Of a stretch of DNA of 64,000 nt, positions 57,466 to 64,000 are shown in pieces. The DNA is from Tetragonia tetragonoides (Eukaryota > Streptophyta > Magnoliopsida > Caryophyllales > Aizoaceae), in assembly GCA_038025085.1 (NCBI GenBank), contig CM076142.1, positions 32,704,001 through 32,768,000 on the forward strand, read 5' to 3'. Position 1 is the stretch's first letter; every line of letters begins with the position of its first letter. The notes beneath the pieces are model-generated. The model saw only the letters and a program-made list of their open reading frames with translations, was not told the DNA's origin and did no database searches. The translations under genes and the position numbers were made by a program.

Positions 57466-57672
57466 GGGTTTTTTCTCCTCAACTCCCCCTTGAAGTATTC
57501 AGTAAAATGCAGTTCATTTTAGAAAAAAAGAAGTTCAGTTCAGAAAAGTTCAGTAGAGTTCGGTAAACCAAAGAACAAATTTACTCTTAGTAATTGTAGA
57601 TTAAGTTCAGTAAAATTCAGTTCAAAATTGTGCAGGTAAGTTTAATAAAAAGAAGGGGAAGAGAACAGGCTC
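57466..57672. mobile_element. MITE related to 16716-16877
   Basis: TAA flanks it at 57463-57465 and 57673-57675. The ends GGGTTTTTTCTCCTCAACTC and, inversely, GAGCCTGTTCTCTTCCCC are imperfect inverted repeats. It shares GAAGTATTCAGTAAAAT and AGAAGTTCAGTTCAG with the MITE at 16716. Confidence 0.65.
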
Positions 57673-57897
57673 TAATAATAGTTCACTAAATCTGTTTAAT
57701 ATTGCAAACTAGATGTTAACAATTATCATGTAGAATTTATGACATACTCGTATGTTAGGAACTTTATGTTTCTTGATCATTATTTATTTTCATTAACTTG
57801 AATATATAATACTTTAAAAACTCAATGTAATTGTAGACAACAAATTTAATGCGTAGACAAAAATAAGTTGAACAAATATAATTTGTATTGATTTGAA

Positions 57898-58569
57898 TGT
57901 ATTACTTACAATCTCTGTACTTTATCTGTTACAATGAACAAATAATATAAATCCTCTGATTCTGTCTCCACGTTGACTTTGAGTTGAGGGTCGAATGACT
58001 TGATCTCGAACAAAGTAGTTACGTATTCGGCGAACGCGTAAATCTGGATTCGAGGGCCTAGGCTTGGTCTCGAATGGAAGTGTTGTGATGTAAGTGCACC
58101 TTGTGATGACTTGTAAGTCGTTGAGGTTGTGTTTCTGCAGCTCTTCAATTTGAGTGTTCTTGATCGAGGGTCTTTGAAGACTTGAATCTCGATCAAGGTT
58201 GCAAAGGCGGTGGAGGAAATGCTCTAGCAGGGCTTTTTGCTTGTAGATAATTTCCAACCCCTGGAATGAAGAGAGACTTTGGTATTTATGGAGAGGTACA
58301 GGGAGCTCCAATCCATTACGGGCTTGGTAGTCATGGACTGGCCCAATTTGTTGACTTGGTAGTCTTTTCTTGTGGGTTTGGCCGATTTAACCGTTTATTT
58401 GGCCCAACAGGTATGGGTTGGCCCAAGGGTTAAACATAAGCCCCTTTAGATGGCTTTTGGCCCATCTTAATTTCCTGGACAAATTAATTAAATTAAGTTA
58501 AATATATTTTTAACCCAAAATAATTAATTAAATTTAATTAAGGCACTTAACAAACTTTTAGTGCCTACA
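57898..58569 (-). repeat. LTR of a truncated minus-strand element
   Basis: 672 bp, TGTAGGCAC...AATACA on the minus strand. A polypurine tract (CGAGGGGGCAA, 58571-58581) precedes it, so this is a 3' LTR. A TATA-like CATAAATACC lies near 58285-58276. Confidence 0.68.
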
Positions 58570-59300
58570 AATTGCCCCCTCGAGACTAAGTCACGTACAC
58601 GGCTTGGAGTGTTTCAGCGTGACGTAATCTCGAACTTGACTTGTTGACAAATGAGTCTACCGTATAGTCTGTCGCTCAACTTGACATCTGACTACGCCTC
58701 CCAGGTCGAGTGCTGACGTAATTGAGTAACGTGGTAAACGTCAAGGTTTTAACCCTGCGTTGACAAACCGTTGTCGTGTCTTGTAAATGACGCTTCGGTG
58801 TTGTCACCCTAACCCTGTCGAACATTCGACTTGGCGGGTAAATAACTGATTTATTGTGTGTAGTATCAAACTTGTGGTCGTTCCTCTGTCAAATGTTTGA
58901 CTTGGCGAGAGAGACTGTGTTTGTGTAGACAATTTTGTTTTTCTTCACTTGATTGAGTAAATCCTTTTTTTAACAAATACCTTGATCGCCAAGTAGTCGT
59001 CTCACTAGTGTTAAACTAATGTTCGACTTAGTTGAGTAGTCCGTATAGTAGCCGTATAATATAATTTGGGGATTCGGAAATATTTCCAAAAAAGTAAATT
59101 GGACGTCGAGTTGTGTTACGGTTGTACTTGGTTTCCGAATCAAATTAGGTGTATGAATTCCAGTAGGTTTCCTACCAAGATCGGCTATATAAACATGGGT
59201 TCCCTCATCAGAGGTTTTGTCGCAGTCTTCTCGTAGCGGTGCTTTACCAGTTACTTTTACCATTAGCTTTATTTCCGTCCTTGTTACCCTTGCTACGTCA
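58570..59300 (-). mobile_element. 3' internal region of the same LTR element
   Basis: Non-coding sequence upstream of the polypurine tract. 58570-58936 matches 40047-40406 in POD1 intron 1. No pol domain is found to the right, so the element is truncated; its right limit is not certain. Confidence 0.5.
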
Positions 59301-59768
59301 ATGAATATAAAGAGTTTGAGTACATGGGATTTGACTTTTAATTAATTCTTTGACTTCATTCCTTGTCTCTATGTGCTGCATATAGTAATTAGAGGTAAAA
59401 AGAATTTTGAACAGTGCTCTGGAGCCATTATCACGTAGTGGAAGTCAAGGTTTGTCAAGACTTTAATTTAATTTCTTTCGGTTGTTGTTTCTGTAACATT
59501 CTCATGTGACAATTAAGTATCCATGAAATTTGAGCATCAGCAACTTTATGCGACTTGTCACATAGCTAGGAATAATTGTAGTTTTGACCTTTTGACCTCT
59601 TTCTTTCTTCCGAATTTAGTTTGGTTATGCGACTATTCTAGATCTGCGGCCACAAACTCAATTATAAGCCTTGTATTGCTCTTGTTACTTGTTCATGCAT
59701 GTTTTATACTTGGTATGCCTTGCAAGTGTTTTTTTTCCAGGGTGCCACAGACCATGTAGCTTGAAGAG
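59301..59768. other. Unassigned sequence
   Basis: A 78-codon plus-strand frame at 59523-59759 has no recognisable motif. No element ends were seen. Confidence 0.4.
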
Positions 59769-60187
59769 CAAATAAGACATAATGCACAGGATCATCTCGA
59801 TGTTGTGAATTCATGCGATGTAACCGTTCAAAGCCATTTCGGATTCACATCTCCATGCGTTGTAGCCTATGTATTTGAAGACATAGTACATAGGATCATC
59901 TCGGTTTGGTGAACTCATGCGATGTAACCGTTAGAGGCCATCTCGGGTTCACATCTCCATGCGTTGTACCCTATGTACTTGAAGGAACAAGGTTCGCCGC
60001 CGTACTCTAAATCATCTCGGATTTGTAAACTCATGCGTTGTAACCGTTTGAGGCCATCTCAGGTTCACATCTCCATGCGTTGTGCTTAGGTACCAGAAGA
60101 AACAAGGTTTGCCGTTGTATTCTAAGTCATCTCGGATTTGTGAACTCATGCGTTGTAACCGTTAGAGGCCATCTCGAGTTCACATCT
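59769..60187. repeat. Tandem array, about 3.6 units of ~115 bp
   Basis: Each unit carries TCATCTCGG, AACTCATGCG, TGTAACCGTT, GGCCATCTC and TTCACATCTCCATGCGTTGT. The last unit is cut inside TTCACATCT, where the LTR at 60188 begins. Confidence 0.9.
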
Positions 60188-60550
60188 TGTAGACACCAAA
60201 AATTGTGTCTATAATAAGTCCCCGTAAAAACCCGATGATGAAAGGATTGGATTTTGCTCGAAATTGGGTTGTGAGAATAATTGCTCTGATGATTAGCCCA
60301 GTTCATTTGAATATACCAGTGGAAGCCTTTTGTACAGGTGATCCAAAACCAGTTGGACTCAATTCAGTTGGAGTCCAAAACTGAAAGATAGACCTCTTTG
60401 AATCTAAGGGCCCGAAAGGGAACCCAAACCCATGACTCAACCCTTGGTCAAACAAGGGAACTCAGTCAATCCCGTGTGGACCCCCTCGGAAAATCCTCCC
60501 CTGCACAAAAAGTATGCCAGACGCCTATGCAGGCACACCGCTCCAGGTCC

Positions 60551-60665
60551 AAGCGGTGGCCGCTAGGACAAGCGGTGGCCGCTAGGACAAGCGGTTGCGC
60601 CGCTTGCCAAGCGGTTTGACCGCTTGGCCTGCCGGCTAGACCGCTTGTCCTAGCGGCTTGGCCGC
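60551..60665. repeat. Inverted and direct repeat array in the LTR promoter region
   Basis: GCTAGGACAAGCGG occurs at 60562-60575 and 60581-60594, and its exact complement CCGCTTGTCCTAGC at 60641-60654. Between them CCAAGCGG/CCGCTTGG (60607-60614, 60620-60627) forms a second perfect stem. Confidence 0.88.
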
Positions 60666-60741
60666 CTAGACCTTTTCTCGCGGACAGCAAATTTCGAGGC
60701 CCATTCGATTTCCATGCCAAATCCTGACAGCTCCCCTCTTC

Positions 60742-60749
60742 TATATAAA
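60742..60749 (+). promoter_or_regulatory. TATA box of the Tat/Ogre-like LTR
   Basis: TATATAAA-type sequence (CTATATAAAC) about 80 bp after the repeat array and about 60 bp before the CT-run, at a typical distance for LTR transcription. Confidence 0.6.
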
Positions 60750-60802
60750 CAAACCTTAGGGTTCAGTTGAAGAGGTTGACAGTTTCTCTCTCAGAGGTTG
60801 GA

Positions 60803-60804
<2 letters not shown>

Positions 60805-60879
<75 letters not shown>
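60805..60879. repeat. (CT)n microsatellite, about 37 units
   Basis: A pure CT run just downstream of the LTR TATA box, probably in the R/U5 leader. Confidence 0.95.
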
Positions 60880-60883
<4 letters not shown>

Positions 60884-61792
60884 TAAATCAGAAATTCTGA
60901 TTCTACTCCTTATTTAGGATTAGCCCTACCACCACAAAATAAACCTTCATACTTCATCAAGAGCAAGAATTCAAGTATAAAAACCCAAGAAGTTCATTGT
61001 GAGCATCCAGGAAATCCATCCTGAGGGTTTTCAATAAATTATATAAATTGCTTGTTATTCCTAACGATTTTGGTTTATGTGATATGTACATGCATGACGC
61101 GTTTTGAGCAAAAGGGCTTGTATTAAGCCTAATGAATGGATGAATGAATGCTTTATTTTTGTTATTTATTGCTTCTTATAATTAAATCATGCTTTGTTTG
61201 TGAATTGGTGGATGAATTGCTTGTTTCCCTTCTCACTCGCAGGTTTTAGCATATTTATCGTTTTCTAGCAATAAAAGCATGTAACTTGATAAATTGTTAA
61301 ATGTGGTCACATTAATAATAATTATTCAAACCCATTAGTTAAAACTAGAAATTTGGACAAATTGAAACTTGTTTGGAACCGTAGAATTAATAATTATATT
61401 GAATCGATTAGTAAAGGCCGTTGTTGTTAAACAGGCGAGTTGGGTGCCTAACACCTTCCTAACTCATACCTACACCCCCGAACTCATTAATGAAGTCAAT
61501 TTCCCCAATAGGGATTGGGGTGCATAGGAGTTGAGTTGACGTCTTTCTAGACTATCGACTTGATCTCCAAGGTTTCCAAATTACCATAAAATTTGGTGGC
61601 GACTTCCGACAATCTTAATCATGTCCATGGTATGAAATATCCATGTGCATATACACTAAAAGATTCACGAAATTCGATCACCCAACACGCTCTCCCAGGC
61701 TGTCCGCAAAAGCCCAACCCCCCGAAAGGAGGGACGAATGTAAGGCACGCGGAAAAAAGGGAAAAAGGGGAGAAAAATAACGGCAGTCTACA

Positions 61793-61812
61793 GTGGCGAC
61801 TTCATTGGGGAC
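61793..61812 (+). other. Primer-binding-site region of the Tat/Ogre-like element
   Basis: GTGGCGACTTCATTGGGGAC directly follows the LTR end. The priming tRNA was not assigned. Confidence 0.6.
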
Positions 61813-62539
61813 ATGATTAAGAGGGTGTAACTTGAAAATCGATTCATTATAACTATTTTTGCTTGGTTCACTACCTTGAGTGTTCTTATTATTATTTTGT
61901 GATTTGTCATTCATCTATTAATTTGCGTTCATTGCATTCATGTGCATGCGCGACTTCCGAGCTTATTTTTACAAGTTCAAACCAGTTTTTAGCCAATGGA
62001 GTGTGGTGAAGTGCCTTGGTGAGAATCCCTCTCGATTCTTCTTTGCCAAGCAACATGGATCCCCCCACCTCATGTACCTTCCTACGCATTGGTCCACTCG
62101 ACGAGTAGGATAACTAGAATGCCTCACATTGTCGCGTATCCCACGAATTGTAGTACATTCTTGATCATGAGTACCTTGTGACCAAAACCCTTAAGCCTAA
62201 CCCATTGCATGAACTAGAATCAATGTTTTAGGTTGAAACTCAGTCCCATGTCCATGCTAGATTTGCATAATCATGTCATATTGCGTTGTTTGCTGTTTGC
62301 CCATATGTGAATGCAATCTTTGTGTAGTCTTTTTGGTTGTCATAGAATATTAGGTTAGACCCCAATTAGGATCTTTCCCCTTTTGAGTCTAGATTTTGTC
62401 TCAAGATCGAGTCTAAAATCTTTATTTTTGGGAAATAATATCCCCAAATATTCTATATGATGCTCGTGACCTTAGGAAAGATATGATTGCTATATTCTTT
62501 CCCCTTTATGTAGGTAGTGAGTCTAGGTCAAAAGAGCTC

Positions 62540-62911
62540 GATAATATCTCTCCCCCTTTCCGTTTAGTCAAGAGTATAATATCTTTTGCTTTATCCCATA
62601 ATTGAGTCGAGATAATATCTCTCCTCTCTCCTTTTAGTCAAGAGTATAATATCTTTAGCTTTATCCCATATTGAGTCGAGATAATATCTCTCCCTTCTCC
62701 TTTTAGTCAAGAGTATAATATCTTTTGATCTTTTGCTTTATCACATATTGAGTCGAGATAATATCTCTCCCCTCTCCTTTTAGTCAAGAGTATAATATCT
62801 TTTGCTTTATCCCATATTGAGTCGAGATAATATCTCTCCCCTCTCCTTTTAGTCAAGAGTATAATATCTTTTGGTCTTTTACTTTATCCCATATTGAGTC
62901 GAGATCTTTTG
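62540..62911. repeat. Tandem array of five 69-77-bp units in the retroelement leader
   Basis: Units carry GAGTCGAGATAATATCTCTC, CCTTTTAGTCAAGAGTATAA and GCTTTATCCCATATT. Units 3 and 5 have an extra GATCTTTT or GGTCTTTT. The array lies between the primer site and gag. Confidence 0.9.
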
Positions 62912-63003
62912 ACCTAAACCTATTACTTAGTCCCCAAGGGTAACTATGTTGATAGAATATCCTGGATAGAAACTTCCCATCTTTGTTTTAAAACTTTTCT
63001 TTC

Positions 63004-64000
63004 GTGGAACTTGTTAGTCTTTCCTTTTCTAAGTCTTATCCACTGTCCAGGATTGGGAAGAAAACAGTCGATCCGAAAAGTTGGGAACGCGATAATAGTA
63101 ATCAACGTCTGGTTAGGAAGCTCGTATTGGAATCTCCCCCCTCTAGAAAAGCTAGGTCTGACGCAGTATTTGTTACTTCCCCTCTGTATCGACCATCTTG
63201 TTCTGAATTGACTGAAATGGCCGAAGATAATGTGCCCCCTCCACCACCTAAGACTACTGATGAGATGTTGACTGAAATGATGAAAATGTTAGAAACTATG
63301 GGAACCGTGTGACATGGATAGAGAGCAAGGTCAAAGAAATCGATCCTCTTAACCAGGATGATCCTCCACCACGAGATGACAAGGTAGAAGAGCTAAGTGC
63401 TCAAATTAAGAACCTTGAGTTAGCTCTAACTCAAAACAAGATCATAAGTGACTACATGATCAATGCTGAAGGATACTCCTCTCACATAAAGGGGAAGCTC
63501 CCACAAAAGTTCTCTATGCCCGAAGTCCCCATCTTCAAAGGGACCGATGATCCAAAAGATCACATAAGGGCTTTAACCACTGCAATGGGCCTAAGAGGAG
63601 TAGATCCTGACCTCTATATTCATCTTTTCTCACAAACCTTGGACCTCACTGTTAGGGCATGGTTTCTCAAGCTCGAGCCCAACCAGGTTCAGGAATGGAA
63701 CAAAGTGTCCAGTTTATTCCTCTCTAGGTATGCCGACAATGTCATCCAACCAACCACCATGAGAGAGTTGGAAGCAATCAAGCAAGGTGAAAATGAAAGC
63801 TTCACTGATTTTGTCAAGAAATGGAGAACTAAAGTGGCCGAAATGCTCGACGGTCCATCCGAGGAAGAGCAAATCCGAAAACTCATCAAGAGCTTACAAC
63901 CTCCTTACTTGAATCCTCTCAAATACCAAGCAATTATTTCATACGCACAACTCAATAGTGTGGGATTGCTCATAGAGGATGATCAAGCACTCAAAAAGGA
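63004..64000 (+). pseudogene. Tat/Ogre-like gag, frameshifted, cut by window edge
   Basis: The frame starting at 63004 (MELVSLSFSKSYPLSRIG) runs to a TGA at 63310-63312 just after MLTEMMKMLETMGTV. Gag continues in another frame from about 63315 and stays open to the edge: KEIDPLNQDDPPPRDD, KFSMPEVPIFKGTDDPKDH, then the retrotransposon gag core (WFLKLEPNQVQEWNKVSSLF, QPTTMRELEAIKQGENES, FVKKWRTKV). The element's protease, RT and 3' LTR would lie beyond 64000. The single break could be a mutation or a sequencing error. Structural Gag packages element RNA (family knowledge). Confidence 0.86.

Larger units (their letters stand above)
60188..61792 (+). repeat. 5' LTR of a Tat/Ogre-like Ty3/gypsy element
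   Basis: 1605 bp, beginning TGTAGAC and ending GTCTACA (a 7-bp inverted end). It is followed directly by GTGGCGACTTCATTGGGGAC, typical of what follows 5' LTRs in Tat-type elements. It has a TATA box at 60742-60749, a palindrome-rich array at 60551-60665 and (CT)n at 60805-60879. Confidence 0.83.

Noticed and set aside
59769..60187. Regular repeats that could be taken for a CRISPR array
   Set aside because: The repeats are long, contiguous and diverged, with no unique spacers, and the DNA is plant nuclear.

Overview
The window is nuclear DNA from a plant, most probably a eudicot. The evidence is intron-split genes with plant orthologues, long AT-rich introns, and nested LINE, Ty1/copia, Ty3/gypsy, hAT and MITE elements typical of a mid-sized or large plant genome. 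Caryophyllales is a weak guess from the flavour of the repeats. All calls come from reading the sequence; no database search was run.

Two host loci can be recognised, both on the minus strand. (1) A guanylate-binding-protein-like GTPase gene, about 8424-16012, reads as a pseudogene. Its exons keep the P-loop, but there is a 4-bp-type frameshift in one exon, an altered G3 motif, no in-frame start codon, and the rest of the gene is missing or lies past the left edge. (2) A POD1/TAPT1-family (DUF747) membrane protein gene, 22318-41814, can be reconstructed as 11 exons with an intact 579-codon frame across about 19.5 kb. It contains one AT-AC intron with textbook U12 signals and one GC-AG intron.

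Layout: 1-1745 LINE fragment (+); 1874-8359 full-length minus-strand LINE with a 16-bp target-site duplication, its ORF1 and ORF2 joined by an ATGA overlap; 8424-16012 GBP-like exons, whose first intron holds a 5'-truncated LINE (10254-14099) that itself carries a small hAT element; 16453-16877 two back-to-back MITEs; 22318-41814 POD1/TAPT1. Its intron 3 holds a copia relic with a LINE inserted in its RNase H region, plus further LINEs. Its intron 5 holds a 1.5-kb tandem duplication with a SINE in one copy only. Its intron 1 holds LINE debris, an LTR-derived filler between duplicated flanks, and a minisatellite-bearing MITE.

Upstream of POD1 lies a 1.5-kb hAT-like element (42842-44331). Next is a complete 12.1-kb minus-strand chromovirus (44348-56429, TSD TAGGT) with an extra ORF between its 5' LTR and gag. 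A truncated minus-strand LTR element follows (57898 to about 59300), then a 115-bp tandem array (59769-60187), and the 5' LTR, leader and gag of a Tat/Ogre-like Ty3/gypsy element that runs off the right edge.

The mobile elements dominate, and several target-site duplications allow insertions to be ordered. The best candidates for real novelty are the U12 AT-AC intron of POD1, the chromovirus leader ORF with an AT-hook-like start, and the ATGA stop-start junction of the LINE.
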